DNA from: Anaeromassilibacillus sp. An250
GTDB lineage: Bacteria; Bacillota; Clostridia; Oscillospirales; Acutalibacteraceae
Reading direction: 5' to 3'
DNA: 64,000 nucleotides
NCBI RefSeq assembly: GCF_002159845.1
Contig: NZ_NFJK01000003.1
Span: 124,001 to 188,000 of the forward strand
The notes beneath the pieces were generated by a model. That model did no database searches. It was not told where the DNA came from and saw nothing but the letters and a program-made list of their open reading frames with translations. How positions within the stretch are numbered: position 1 is the first letter of the stretch; each line of letters begins with the position of its first letter. The position numbers and the translations under genes are program-made. Shown here piece by piece: positions 14,722-24,828 of the stretch.

Positions 14722-17700
14722 TTACGCAATCGTCACGGCACAATGTTTCACAGCGTTCTGGCCCGGCAGGGTGGTATAAACGCCCGTGCTCTGGCCCGGC
14801 GTGCCGATGGCATAGACTCTGTAGTAGTAGTCGTTGCCGATCTTCGCCACGAACTGCGTCTTCAGCACATCGCCGTTGCCGACCGTAAAGCTCGGCGTCA
14901 TGGCGTTGCCATTGACGACTGTCATCTTGAAGCAGTATGCGCTGCCTCTCTTCAGGGTGAAGTTGACCGTCGTGTCGGAAACCACATACGCCTGCTGGCT
15001 GGTCACGCCCTGGGCTGCGGATACAACGCCCGCTGCGCCATATGCGTTGCCAATGTTCGCAGACGTGCTGCCCTTGCCGCTGTTGCCCGTGCCCGGCTTC
15101 TCCGCCTTGACCAGGCCGTTCGCCGCAGCTTCTAGGTTGGTATATGCCTTTGCGACCGCCTGCTCGTCTGCATTTGCATCCGCGGCAACCGTCTTCGCAA
15201 CGCTCAATGCCGCCTTAAAGGCTGCCACGCTGCGGTCGGTGTAGCCGTCCAGATCCTTCTGCTCCATCTCCGCGATCAGCTTGTTCAGCTCATCCTTGTT
15301 CGGAATCTTGCGCAGGGCTGCCATCGCTCTCGTCAGGGCCTCGGCCTTCGCATCCACGTCGGCCTGGTCTGCATCTGCGTTCAGAAGCAGTTCCTCTGCC
15401 TCTGCCAATACCGTGGTAAAGGTATCGAACGCCTCATCCTGGATATAGTCGTCCGGATCGAAGGTGTTCGCTTCGTCCACCAAGCTTTGCAGCTCGCTCA
15501 TATCCGCACGGAATTCCAACTTTTCAATCGCTGCCTGCAAGTTGTCATATGCCTCGTCCACGTCCGCCTTCAGCGGGTTCTCCTCAGCATAGACGTCCTT
15601 CGCCGCGTTGAGCGCTTCCTCGAAGCCCTCGGTCGTGCCCGGCTTGAACTCGTCCAGGCGCTCCGCCAGCTGCTCCGCGAGGTTGATCAGCGGCAGCAGG
15701 ATCTCCTTATCGCCCGCTTCGAATTCCAAGAGGTGCATCGCATCCAGCAGGTCGCTCCACGCTTTGTTGACCTCTTCCTGGGTGGCATTCGCGTTGTCAT
15801 AAACGGTCTGCGCATTCTCCAGGGCGTTTTCGAAGAATTCCTTCGCCTGCGGCACCAGGCCGTCGATCACGTCCTGCGGCACCGCGTTGGCCTGCTCCAG
15901 GACAGCTCCCAGGATGCTCTTATCCACGCTTGTGAACGTGAAGCGCAGGGTCGTGCCCTCGTTCGGCATCGTGAAGGTGTACGTGCAGCCGTCCGCTGCA
16001 AACTCGATGTCCTCGCCGTTGAGCTGCGCTCCGGAGAACGCGCCCTTGGTCGGGGTGAAGGTGAAGACCAGCTCTTCGCCCGGCATCACCTTTGCGCCGT
16101 AGACCGCATCTGTGGAGATGATCTCCTCCGCATTGCCCTCGACGCTCATGGATGCGTTGCCGCTCCATTGTACCGTCAACAGCTGTGGCTCTTCAATACT
16201 GCTGCCAGCCAAAACGACTTGGATGGTGACAGCACAAGGGGGCATGACAAATGTATATGTGCCATCTTCCTGCGGGGTAACGTCAACCGTAAATCCATCT
16301 TCGTCAATGACCGTTACCGATTCGACGTACTTTCCACTTTCGACATCCGCCACGGTAACAGTGACGAGATCGTTTTCTAGGGCTTCGGCTTGGTCAACTG
16401 TGACCGTCGCCGTTCCACCTGTTACATCTGCCACGGAGACATCATACGTTGGAGGATTCACCAGGTCGCCCCATGCATCGAAGGTGTACAGGGAATACCC
16501 AAAAGAGGTACTGCGCGACACGCCCTGCATGCGGAGATAGCGGCCCGTTCCCTGGACTTCCAAAATCTGTTCCCCGTCCTCAGAAGCCGTGCCGGAATAA
16601 ATGGTCGTGTAGGTTTGGTTATCGTCTGAAGTCTGGATGAGATATTCCGTTGCATAGGCCGCTTCCCAAACGAGACGAACCTTATTGATGTTGTACATAT
16701 CGCCGAGATCGATGGTGATCCAAGCATTGTCGAGGTCTTCCGCAGGAGAACCTTCGATATAGGAACTCCAGCGGGTAGAATCGCTGCCATCCGTTACATT
16801 GTTGGCAGGATAGTCTTCCTCTTCAAGGCTTGCGAAGGCCTTTTTGCCTTCTGCAATGCTGACCGGACTAGTATCGATGGTCCAGGTGCGCGTACTGGAA
16901 ACCGTTTCCCCATCGCGGACATAGGAAGCCACAACGGTATATTCACCGGTGGTGGTTCTGGGAATGCGGACGGTAAAGTTCTGTACTTGGCGGTCCCCGC
17001 CGTCCGGATCTCCTGCCGCTTTCACATCGTATGCAATGGTTTCACTGGAGACTTGCTGGCCGTCTTTTTCCACAGCCAAAGTGACTTCCAGACCGTTCAG
17101 ATCTTCGTTTAGTTCATTGACGATAGTAACAGGCAATTCTTTGACCGTGCCCGGGCGGACGGTCTCCGACCAGTCTTTGATGATGATTCCGACCGGTGCG
17201 AATGCATTGCGGAACGCTTCCTTGATGCAGGGGCGCACCGTTGGGTCGGTGATGTCTGGCATCAAAATATCACTGGTGGCGCCGCCCGCGTTCGGTTTGG
17301 AATACGTCAAGCCAGCGAAGTGCATGATGCCCACATAGTGGCGTCCTTCACGCCAGAATTCCGTCGTCTGTGCAATCGCTTTTGCGTAGAATTCCAGGCG
17401 TTCTTCGCGTGTTGCATCAGGCATCCATGTGTTGTAATATCCGCCGGTCAGCGAGGTTGGGTCCCCATAGCGGTCCAACCAGAGCCAGCCATACTCATTT
17501 AGGATTTTGGGGTTGTCGTTTCCCCACGAGTCCCGGTTACTGCTCTTCATCTCGGTGTTGGGGAAACTGTTCAAATCAGACAGAGTAAACGAATTATTCA
17601 GGAATAGGTACGGATGGCATTCACAGGAGTCCGTATCGCTTTGCGGCTCCGTCCAGCCGTTGTCCCAAGGACGGTTCTGAATATCGTAATCGCGCGCTGC

Positions 17701-20544
17701 GCGAATGGTCGCCGAGTATTCCGGAAGGTTCGTCGCCTCATTTTGAATATCCCAGATAATCAAAGACGGATTATTGCACCGTTCATCCATCCAGGTGAGG
17801 ATTTCCGGCGTGAGGGTTTCCTGGGTGCAGCCATCGGAGCAGCCGCCAAAAACGGCGTATTCGTCCATAATCAGCATGCCTTCTTCATCGGCAATGTCAT
17901 ACCAGATGTCCGGCGCAAAGCCAACGTGGAAACGGAAAGAATCCCAGTGCATGTCCTTAAACTCCTGATAGAGCGCGCGCGCCCAGTCGGGATCAAAGGG
18001 ATGGTCTGCACGGAGCGGATCCTCATAGAAGCGGTTCATGGCGATATTGGTGCCATTCAGATAATGCACTTTGCCATTCAACATGGGAAGTTTTGTATCC
18101 GGATCAAAGTAGAAAGTGCGCATACCAAAGCGGTCGGAATACGTGTCGCCGCTGGTGATGACTTCAATCTCATACAGGAAGGGGTTGTCCGGTGTCCAGA
18201 ACTTGTCCTCTGTGCAATCCGCAATGGAGATCGCATCGACGTCAAATTTCATGCTGCTGTTGGCCGGAACGGTGACACCCGGTTCCGTATATGTGCCAAC
18301 CAGCTTCTTTTCCTGGGTGGGTTCCCCGTTTTCATAGACGCCCAGCTCGTAGATGTGGAAAGTGACATCCGTCGTCACATCGGTATCCGATGTGTTTTCC
18401 AATGTGGTGCGGGCCTGGATGGAGCCATTTCCCAGATCGGGCGCGGTTTGCAATGCAGTGACCGTCGGATCGTCATTGAGAACCAGCGTCACGCTGTCGA
18501 TGATTCCAGAATAGAAGGAATTGCGTTCGCCGTCGGTACCGACATGCGCCGGGCAGTTGGGATCGTCCCTTTGCTGGATGTAGTTCCCTAGCATAATGAC
18601 GATTTCGTTTTCACCCGCATGGAGATAAGGGGTGATGTCTGTGTTCGACGAGGTATAGTTGTATTGGTAGTCGCCGGCATATTGTCCATTCACATAGATG
18701 TAGCGCCCATAGTATGCTTTTCCAATGCGTAGGGTCGCATTGCCCGTGGGAGCATCCGGCAGGGTGACCGTCGTGCGATACCACAATGCGGAAGTCACAT
18801 AATTGGGCATTTCGATGCTCGCCTGATCCCAGAATCCGGGAACGGGGATAGAGTTGTCAAAGGTTTGGGGGATCGCCTGCGGGACAGCGTCCCCAGCGGC
18901 GAATGATGTACTGGTGCATTCCCAGATGCCATTCATGTTGAGTTCCAGACGTTCGCTTCCTTCCGGCAAACGCTCCACTGTGAAACGGTCGATTGGCTTT
19001 GCATAACTGAAGGAGATGCTGTCCAGATACAATTCCCCATCATCAAGGAGTGTGATGGACACGGTATCCCCAGACTGAAGGGGGATCTCTTTCTCGCCGG
19101 CACTTGCATAATAGTGGGGACGGGTAGCCGCGAGTGTCATTTCTTTTGAAGAACCGTCAATTGTGAGGGATACAGGTGTATCCAACTCTGTGCGGTATTT
19201 CAAATTATAAACATTGATTTCCCCGATATCCTCCGGAATGGTAAAGGAGACGGATTGGCCTGCCTGGTCCAGCTTGGCAACCGTTCCAATTGTGGACATG
19301 ATATCTTCCGTAACAGTTGCGCCATTCAAAGTGGCGTTTTTCGCCAGCACCGTGCTGGCGGCAATGTTTTCTTCTGTATTGAGCGGTCCATAGGAGAGCG
19401 TGAAGTAGTCCAGGTTTACGTCCACCTGCGGGACCAATTTCACTGTAGAACCCTCTGGAATATAGAGTGCATCGGACTGGGCAATCTTCAGGGAGTCCAT
19501 GTACCAGCCCTGCGTGGTCGAGAAGTTGATGGCGCCGATCTCTTCGTAGTTCCCATCGTCCTGGAGCAGATACACAAGGATCGTAGCGGTGTTCGGGGAG
19601 GCGTATGCAACGGAGATGCGGTTTGCCTGTGTGGTGCTTTCCAAGACAAACCCTTTTCCACCGGTGCTTCCCATGTATGCTCCGCCACTAGCGGCTTCAT
19701 CCTGGACGATTGTCCCGCTGATGACGTTGTTATCCGCATCGACAACGGTGGTGCTTTCCGCCTCAAAGCGAGAAGAGGGAACGCGGTAATAAGTGGGGAT
19801 AATGGTCAAGTCGCTGTCCGCTTGGCAGACGAGCGTCCCGTCCTCCTGGACTTGGCCGATCATTTCCTCGCCATTTACCAAGACGGATTCCAATTCGCAA
19901 TTGTCCGATGGCAAAAAGCGGATAAGGGTCTCTCCACCTTTCGGGGCCCAAGTGCCAGTGGAGCAGATCGTCCAACCATTGGAAGAACTTTCAATCGCTA
20001 CGTTGACCGTATCCGTTGTAACGGGCTGCTCTTCGGAAAGGGTTCCGTATACTTCAAACTCATAGAGCGAGGTGCCGTAATCTTGGCGGTATACGGAATT
20101 TGCATACATACGGATGTAACGGCCTGTTCCAGAGAGCTCCAGGTTCTGGACGGATGCTCCGCTGGCGGAACCGTTGTAAATGGTGGTAAACGTTGTGTAA
20201 TCGTTGGATACCTGGATGTCGTAATCCGGCGAATAAGCGGCTTCCCAATTGAGAACAACGCGGGAAATGTCATAGACAGCGCCGAGATCAATGCAGATCC
20301 AGTTTTCATCTGTGGGGCCGTGCTGCTGCGGATAATAAGGACCGGAAGCCCATCGTGTGCTAGTGGTTCCATCCACCGCCATAGATGGGGTGATCTCCGG
20401 ATTATTATAATCGGCGCGGCTTGTAGTAGCTGGTTTGTTTAATGCGATGTTCTCTTCCGCTGCAAAGGCTGCCGTGGGAGAGAATCCGATGCAGGTTAGC
20501 ACCATGGACAGCGCTAATAAAAGCGCTGTAAGCCTCTTTTTCAT
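14722..20544 (-). CDS. secreted multidomain GH2 family glycoside hydrolase
   Basis: A 1,940-residue exported enzyme. Residues 1-28 form a signal peptide cut near AFA/A. An F5/8 type C (CBM32-like) domain spans about 30-168 and a carbohydrate-binding-like region about 258-390. The GH2 jelly-roll (about 530-690), Ig-like domain (about 695-810) and TIM barrel (about 815-1120) follow. Predicted acid/base is Glu936 in DIQNEATN and nucleophile Glu1017 in ILNEYGW. A second F5/8 C domain lies at about 1230-1362, beta-sandwich repeats to 1540, four FIVAR-type helical repeats at about 1543-1813, and a conserved C-terminal domain at about 1830-1940. No LPXTG or S-layer motif is seen. The start at 20544 follows AAGGGGG; an earlier in-frame start would precede the signal peptide. 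Glycan specificity is unknown. Confidence 0.92.
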   Translation of the reverse strand: MKKRLTALLLALSMVLTCIGFSPTAAFAAEENIALNKPATTSRADYNNPEITPSMAVDGTTSTRWASGPYYPQQHGPTDENWICIDLGAVYDISRVVLNWEAAYSPDYDIQVSNDYTTFTTIYNGSASGASVQNLELSGTGRYIRMYANSVYRQDYGTSLYEFEVYGTLSEEQPVTTDTVNVAIESSSNGWTICSTGTWAPKGGETLIRFLPSDNCELESVLVNGEEMIGQVQEDGTLVCQADSDLTIIPTYYRVPSSRFEAESTTVVDADNNVISGTIVQDEAASGGAYMGSTGGKGFVLESTTQANRISVAYASPNTATILVYLLQDDGNYEEIGAINFSTTQGWYMDSLKIAQSDALYIPEGSTVKLVPQVDVNLDYFTLSYGPLNTEENIAASTVLAKNATLNGATVTEDIMSTIGTVAKLDQAGQSVSFTIPEDIGEINVYNLKYRTELDTPVSLTIDGSSKEMTLAATRPHYYASAGEKEIPLQSGDTVSITLLDDGELYLDSISFSYAKPIDRFTVERLPEGSERLELNMNGIWECTSTSFAAGDAVPQAIPQTFDNSIPVPGFWDQASIEMPNYVTSALWYRTTVTLPDAPTGNATLRIGKAYYGRYIYVNGQYAGDYQYNYTSSNTDITPYLHAGENEIVIMLGNYIQQRDDPNCPAHVGTDGERNSFYSGIIDSVTLVLNDDPTVTALQTAPDLGNGSIQARTTLENTSDTDVTTDVTFHIYELGVYENGEPTQEKKLVGTYTEPGVTVPANSSMKFDVDAISIADCTEDKFWTPDNPFLYEIEVITSGDTYSDRFGMRTFYFDPDTKLPMLNGKVHYLNGTNIAMNRFYEDPLRADHPFDPDWARALYQEFKDMHWDSFRFHVGFAPDIWYDIADEEGMLIMDEYAVFGGCSDGCTQETLTPEILTWMDERCNNPSLIIWDIQNEATNLPEYSATIRAARDYDIQNRPWDNGWTEPQSDTDSCECHPYLFLNNSFTLSDLNSFPNTEMKSSNRDSWGNDNPKILNEYGWLWLDRYGDPTSLTGGYYNTWMPDATREERLEFYAKAIAQTTEFWREGRHYVGIMHFAGLTYSKPNAGGATSDILMPDITDPTVRPCIKEAFRNAFAPVGIIIKDWSETVRPGTVKELPVTIVNELNEDLNGLEVTLAVEKDGQQVSSETIAYDVKAAGDPDGGDRQVQNFTVRIPRTTTGEYTVVASYVRDGETVSSTRTWTIDTSPVSIAEGKKAFASLEEEDYPANNVTDGSDSTRWSSYIEGSPAEDLDNAWITIDLGDMYNINKVRLVWEAAYATEYLIQTSDDNQTYTTIYSGTASEDGEQILEVQGTGRYLRMQGVSRSTSFGYSLYTFDAWGDLVNPPTYDVSVADVTGGTATVTVDQAEALENDLVTVTVADVESGKYVESVTVIDEDGFTVDVTPQEDGTYTFVMPPCAVTIQVVLAGSSIEEPQLLTVQWSGNASMSVEGNAEEIISTDAVYGAKVMPGEELVFTFTPTKGAFSGAQLNGEDIEFAADGCTYTFTMPNEGTTLRFTFTSVDKSILGAVLEQANAVPQDVIDGLVPQAKEFFENALENAQTVYDNANATQEEVNKAWSDLLDAMHLLEFEAGDKEILLPLINLAEQLAERLDEFKPGTTEGFEEALNAAKDVYAEENPLKADVDEAYDNLQAAIEKLEFRADMSELQSLVDEANTFDPDDYIQDEAFDTFTTVLAEAEELLLNADADQADVDAKAEALTRAMAALRKIPNKDELNKLIAEMEQKDLDGYTDRSVAAFKAALSVAKTVAADANADEQAVAKAYTNLEAAANGLVKAEKPGTGNSGKGSTSANIGNAYGAAGVVSAAQGVTSQQAYVVSDTTVNFTLKRGSAYCFKMTVVNGNAMTPSFTVGNGDVLKTQFVAKIGNDYYYRVYAIGTPGQSTGVYTTLPGQNAVKHCAVTIA

Positions 20545-20810
20545 AATCTGTTGTTTCCCCCTTTTTTCAAATGCTGTTTGCTTTGGACTTTTTGTATACG
20601 GCCCTCCTTTCTGTAATAGCAGATTCAGATTTGGATTCCCCAAATGATTGATAAAGTTGAAAAAATACTTCAAGGTTATATATAATATAATCACAAATTA
20701 AAATGAATTTCAATCTACTTTATAGAATCATTCAACAAAAAAGCGCCGTTAAAATACACAATTTATTGCTTTCAAAATTTACCTTGCTCTTGAGGGAAGC
20801 GAATGATACA

Positions 20811-21506
20811 ATGAAGCTGGAAAGAAGGGATACTGTGGAAGGATCGGATTATTTTTTAGACTCCGGAGGGTTGAACTTACAGCAGGATATCTGGCACATC
20901 TTTGAAACCATCCAAGCGCCGCGTACCTATGCAAAAGGAGAAATGATCTATTTGCAAGGGGAACGGGCGGATTGTCTCTACTATTTGAAAGCAGGGCGGG
21001 TAAAAATTTTTCTGACCTCTGAAAATGGGATGGAAAAGACACTGACCATTTTAGAAAGCGGGAAGCTCTTTGGGGAAGCAGCCTTTTTAGACCGCCTGCC
21101 GCGCATGTCTTCCGCACGGGCCCAGATCCAATCCGAAATTATCGCCGTAGACCGGCCGCACTTGATGCAATATTTTAGTGAGAAGCCTGCCTTGGCGATG
21201 GACTTGCTGGAATATTTAGCGCGCACGGTGCGGATGCTTTCGGCGCAGGTGGATCATATGACCTTCCTTCAAGCAGACCAGCGGATTGCCCAGCTGCTTT
21301 TGAACTTGGCGGCTGCGCAAGAGCGGCATACGGTACATTGTACCCATGAGGAACTTGCCGGGCTCGCGGGAGCTTCCCGTGTAACGGTGAGCAAAACTTT
21401 GGGGGACTTTGTCCGCCGTGGCTGGATTGCCACGCATTACCGGGAAATCGGGATTTTAAATGGGGAAGCGTTGCGCAGGTTTGCATTTGCTTCGCGCGAT
21501 AAATAA
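20811..21506 (+). CDS. Crp/Fnr family transcriptional regulator
   Basis: A 231-residue regulator. The cyclic-nucleotide-binding-like jelly roll (about 20-130) has YAKGEMIYLQGERADCLYYLKAGRVKIF and the GKLFGEAAFLDRLPRMSSARA loop. The C-terminal helix-turn-helix is THEELAGLAGASRVTVSKTLGDFVRRGWI. No cluster-binding cysteine set of Fnr type is visible. The start at 20811 is chosen for family length, though its GAGGG ribosome site is rather far (14 nt); the frame is open back to 20703. It is divergent from the secreted glycosidase gene, so control of that gene is plausible. Confidence 0.85.
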   Translation: MKLERRDTVEGSDYFLDSGGLNLQQDIWHIFETIQAPRTYAKGEMIYLQGERADCLYYLKAGRVKIFLTSENGMEKTLTILESGKLFGEAAFLDRLPRMSSARAQIQSEIIAVDRPHLMQYFSEKPALAMDLLEYLARTVRMLSAQVDHMTFLQADQRIAQLLLNLAAAQERHTVHCTHEELAGLAGASRVTVSKTLGDFVRRGWIATHYREIGILNGEALRRFAFASRDK

Positions 21507-21541
21507 AAAAGCTGCATGGCAGAATGCCATGCAGCTTTTTT
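21505..21541. terminator. bidirectional terminator between crp-like gene and gltA
   Basis: AAAAAGCTGCATGGC pairs with GCCATGCAGCTTTTT around GAAT-type loop, with A-run and T-run on the two sides. It serves both converging genes. Confidence 0.92.
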
Positions 21542-21567
21542 ATACCGGTTTGGTTCAAGCAAACGGT

Positions 21568-22944
21568 TTAGCGTTCCTCCAACGGGACATACTTCCGATG
21601 CTCGGAAATGCTCTTATATGCAGGGCGGATGATCTTGCCGACGTTGATCTGCTCCTCCAGCAAGTGCGCGCTCCAGCCTGCGATACGCGCCATAGCGAAT
21701 ACCGGGGTAAAGAGTTCCGACGGCAGGCCGAGCATGTGATAAACAAATCCACTGTAGAAATCGATGTTGGCGCTGACGCCCTTATAGGTTTTGCGCTCTT
21801 CTCCAATTACGATCGGCGCGAGACGTTCCACACGGGAATACAGGCCGTATTCGTCGGAGAGTCCCTTTTCTTCCGAAAGCTTTTTGACAAACTTCTTAAA
21901 GACGTTGGCGCGCGGGTCGGAAATGGAGTAGACCGCGTGGCCCATGCCATAGATCAAGCCGGACTTATCGAACGCCTGCTTGTTGAGCAGGGCGTGCAGG
22001 TAACTGCGGATCTCATCCTCATCTGTCCAATCCTTGATGTTCTTTTTCATGTCCTCGAACATCCTGACGACCTTGATATTGGCGCCGCCGTGTTTCGGCC
22101 CTTTCAGGGAGCCAAGTGCAGCGGCGATGACCGAATAGGTGTCCGTACCGGAAGAAGCGACGACGTGCGTTGTAAAGCTCGAATTGTTGCCGCCGCCATG
22201 CTCCGCATGCAGCACCAGGGCAAGATCCAGGATGCGGGCTTCCAGATCGGTATACGTATGATCCAGACGCAGCATATAAAGGATATTCTCTGCGATGGAG
22301 AGTTCCGGTTGGGGCGCATGGATGAAAAAGCTGTTAGAAGGATGCAGCTCACGGTAGTATGCCTGGTAGCCATAGACAGCCAACTGCGGGAACAGGGCGA
22401 TCAGTTCGATGCACTGGCGCAGGACGTTGGGGAGGGAGGTGTCGTTCCCCTTCTCGTCGTAGGCATACAGGGTCAATACACTGCGCGCCAAGGTATTCAT
22501 CATATCGGAGGTCGGCGCCTTCATGATAATATCCCGCACGAAGTTGGTTGGCAAGGTGCGGTATTTGTTCATAATCTGCTTAAAATCGTCCAGCTGCTGC
22601 GCATTGGGTAGTTCACCAAACAACAGAAGATAGACGGTTTCCGCAAAGCCAAAACGGTTTTCGCGGAGGAAGCCTGCGACCAGCTCTTCCACGTCGATGC
22701 CGCGGTAGTACAGTTTGCCCTCGCAGGGTACCGTTTTTCCGTCCACCACTTTTGAAGAAATAATATCGGAAATTTCCGTCAAGCCGGTCAATACGCCCTT
22801 TCCGTTGATATCGCGGAGGCCGCGTTTCACGTCGTATTTTGCATATAGGCTGGTGTCGATGGTACTATGCGATTTACAAAGTTCAGTCAACTCCAAAATC
22901 TCCGGCGTAATTTCAAAGAATTCGTTGTTCTCGTTTTTTGCCAT
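21568..22944 (-). CDS. gltA: citrate synthase
   Basis: A 458-residue enzyme condensing oxaloacetate and acetyl-CoA to citrate. Diagnostic pieces are GVLTGLTEISDIISSKV near the N-terminus, LVLHAEHGGGNNSSFTTHVVASSGTD (catalytic His), ALGSLKGPKHGGAN, and GMGHAVYSISDPRANVFK (second active-site His), with an Asp/Arg-rich end. The start at 22944 follows AAGGGGA. It is a single gene on the minus strand. With aconitase and isocitrate dehydrogenase at 38-41 kb it supplies 2-oxoglutarate for glutamate. A 2-methylcitrate synthase role is less likely. Confidence 0.93.
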   Translation of the reverse strand: MAKNENNEFFEITPEILELTELCKSHSTIDTSLYAKYDVKRGLRDINGKGVLTGLTEISDIISSKVVDGKTVPCEGKLYYRGIDVEELVAGFLRENRFGFAETVYLLLFGELPNAQQLDDFKQIMNKYRTLPTNFVRDIIMKAPTSDMMNTLARSVLTLYAYDEKGNDTSLPNVLRQCIELIALFPQLAVYGYQAYYRELHPSNSFFIHAPQPELSIAENILYMLRLDHTYTDLEARILDLALVLHAEHGGGNNSSFTTHVVASSGTDTYSVIAAALGSLKGPKHGGANIKVVRMFEDMKKNIKDWTDEDEIRSYLHALLNKQAFDKSGLIYGMGHAVYSISDPRANVFKKFVKKLSEEKGLSDEYGLYSRVERLAPIVIGEERKTYKGVSANIDFYSGFVYHMLGLPSELFTPVFAMARIAGWSAHLLEEQINVGKIIRPAYKSISEHRKYVPLEER

Positions 22945-23077
22945 TCTGATTCCCCTTTTCCAAGTATGATAATAGGGGGAGACATCGCACGAAACTCCCC
23001 CGGGGCGAGACCGGCAGATCCTTCTTTCCCGTCCCACCGGGTTCCTTTTTGCCCAAAACAATTAACTAATATAATTA

Positions 23078-23106
23078 AGTATATAACATTTCGAATATTT
23101 TAGCAA
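23078..23106 (-). promoter_or_regulatory. gltA promoter
   Basis: On the minus strand TTGCTA (plus 23101-23106) and TATACT (plus 23078-23083) are 17 bp apart. An AT-rich dyad, TTAATTATATTAGTTAATT, follows directly. The remainder of 22945-23342 holds no gene that I can support. Confidence 0.65.
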
Positions 23107-23342
23107 GAATTCTTGTGTTAACGAACTGTGAACTCTGTGCGAAATTGCATAAAATTCACAAAGGATAGGGGAGGAAACACGCAAAAACAATGCAATATAG
23201 GTGGTGTTTCTTAAATAAAATATGTATAAAAATTCAATATATACATATGGGCTTAGAGGGCTGTGCCCTTGCAAGGATGATCCGGCTGGATTAAAATAAG
23301 AAAAAAAGAGTCCCCTGCGGGGTGGAGAAACGAGGGATTTTC

Positions 23343-23918
23343 TTGCTGAAAGAATTGTTAAAACAGAACCGAAGTTACCGCGGATTCGATGAAAGCCGCA
23401 AAATTACAAGGGAAGAGCTGGAAGACCTGGTGGATTGCACGCGCTATACGCCTTCCAGCGTCAACATGCAGCCGTTCAAATACTATTTGGCCTGTGAGCC
23501 TGAGACGGTGGCTAAGATTCAGCCGCTCACAAAATGGGCCCGCGCCTTGCCGCAGATGACCCTGCCGCACCCGGGCCATTGCCCAACAGCCTTTATTGTC
23601 ATCTGCCAGGATACCAACCTGAATCCGGCGCTCCAGCGGTTTCAGAAGGATGTCGGAATCGTGGCGCAGACCATGCTTCTGGCCGCTGTAGAAAAAGGGC
23701 TGGGCGGCTGCATGATCGGCAATTACAATCCGGATGAGGTGAAGCAGGCGCTCAGCCTGGCAGACCACCTGACGCCGGTGCTTTTGGTTGCCTTGGGTAA
23801 GCCGGATGAAACCATCGTCCTAACCGAGGTGGGGGAGGACGGTTCCACCGATTATTACCGCGATGAAAACGACGTGCATTATGTCCCCAAGCGCCGCTTG
23901 CAGGATATTTTGCTTTGA
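23343..23918 (+). CDS. nitroreductase family protein
   Basis: A 191-residue flavin enzyme. NRSYRGFDESRKITREELEDLVDCTRYTPSSVNMQPFKYY is the FMN-binding N-terminal pattern of the family (R-S-x-R and S-x-x-N-x-Q). The C-terminal part has EKGLGGCMIGNYNPDEVKQAL, typical of the second FMN contact. The TTG at 23343 is preferred because GAGGGA sits just upstream; an in-frame GTG at 23322 lacks such a site. It runs straight into the uridine kinase gene (14 bp gap), so the two are probably cotranscribed. Its physiological electron acceptor is not known. Confidence 0.85.
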   Translation: MLKELLKQNRSYRGFDESRKITREELEDLVDCTRYTPSSVNMQPFKYYLACEPETVAKIQPLTKWARALPQMTLPHPGHCPTAFIVICQDTNLNPALQRFQKDVGIVAQTMLLAAVEKGLGGCMIGNYNPDEVKQALSLADHLTPVLLVALGKPDETIVLTEVGEDGSTDYYRDENDVHYVPKRRLQDILL

Positions 23919-23932
23919 GGAGGGATGAGGCT

Positions 23933-24574
23933 TTGGACCGTTCGCCTCTTGTGGTTGGCATTGCGGGAGGAACGGGCTCCGGCAAAACGACGTTGGCCAA
24001 TAAACTGAAGGCGGCTATCGCGGAAGATGCGCTGATCCTGTCCCACGATTTTTATTATCGTGCAAATACGGAGATCCCGTTCGAAGAGCGGGCCAAAAGG
24101 AATTACGACCACCCGGATGCGTTTGATACCGATCAAATGATTACGGATGTAAAAAAGCTCAAAAACTTTCAGGCGGTCGACCATCCGGAATATTCCTTCG
24201 TCACGCATTCCCGCACGGAGCATACTGTCCATGTGGAGCCCGCGCCGGTGATTATCCTGGAAGGGATCTTGATCTTTGCGAATGAACAGCTGCGCGATCT
24301 GATGGATATCAAGGTGTTTGTCGATGCGGATGCAGATATCCGTTTGATCCGCCGCCTGCTGCGCGATGTGAAAGAGCGGGGACGCAGCATGGATTCTGTG
24401 CTTCAGCAGTACACGAGTACGGTAAAACCGATGCATGAGAAGTTTGTCGAACCGAGCAAACGGTATGCGGACATCATCGTCCCGGAAGGCGGGGAAAACC
24501 AAGTGGCACTGCATATGCTGGTAGACCGGATACAAGCGCTCCTGCACCATACGACTCTACATGATCTCTGCTGA
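23933..24574 (+). CDS. udk: uridine kinase family protein
   Basis: A 213-residue P-loop kinase. The Walker A is GIAGGTGSGKTTLA, followed by LSHDFYYR, the YDHPDAFDTDQM substrate region and IILEGILIFANEQLRDLMDIKVFVDADADIRLIRRLLRD. These match uridine/cytidine kinase, which phosphorylates uridine to UMP in pyrimidine salvage. TTG at 23933 is chosen as start, with GGAGGG 8 bp before it. Length fits (about 205-215). Some phosphoribulokinase/uridine-kinase family members have other substrates, so the symbol is family-based. Confidence 0.88.
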   Translation: MDRSPLVVGIAGGTGSGKTTLANKLKAAIAEDALILSHDFYYRANTEIPFEERAKRNYDHPDAFDTDQMITDVKKLKNFQAVDHPEYSFVTHSRTEHTVHVEPAPVIILEGILIFANEQLRDLMDIKVFVDADADIRLIRRLLRDVKERGRSMDSVLQQYTSTVKPMHEKFVEPSKRYADIIVPEGGENQVALHMLVDRIQALLHHTTLHDLC

Positions 24575-24828
24575 GAGGCGTTTGCCGGATAAAGTGGCCG
24601 AAAGTCCAGTATGCTTGGATTTCCAGGCCGTCTTTTATGGATAGGCTGCTTTATCCTGATGGATATGAAAATTCCCACAGGATAGAAAAGGGAGACCAAA
24701 TGCGATGCTGTGAAGGAAAGCCATTTGCCCGCTTTTGGATTCCATTGAAAAAACGGCTGGGTTGCAGTAAAATAAAGTTAGATTTATCTATAAAATGCGG
24801 CGACTAGGAAAAAAGGAGTGAAAGCAAT

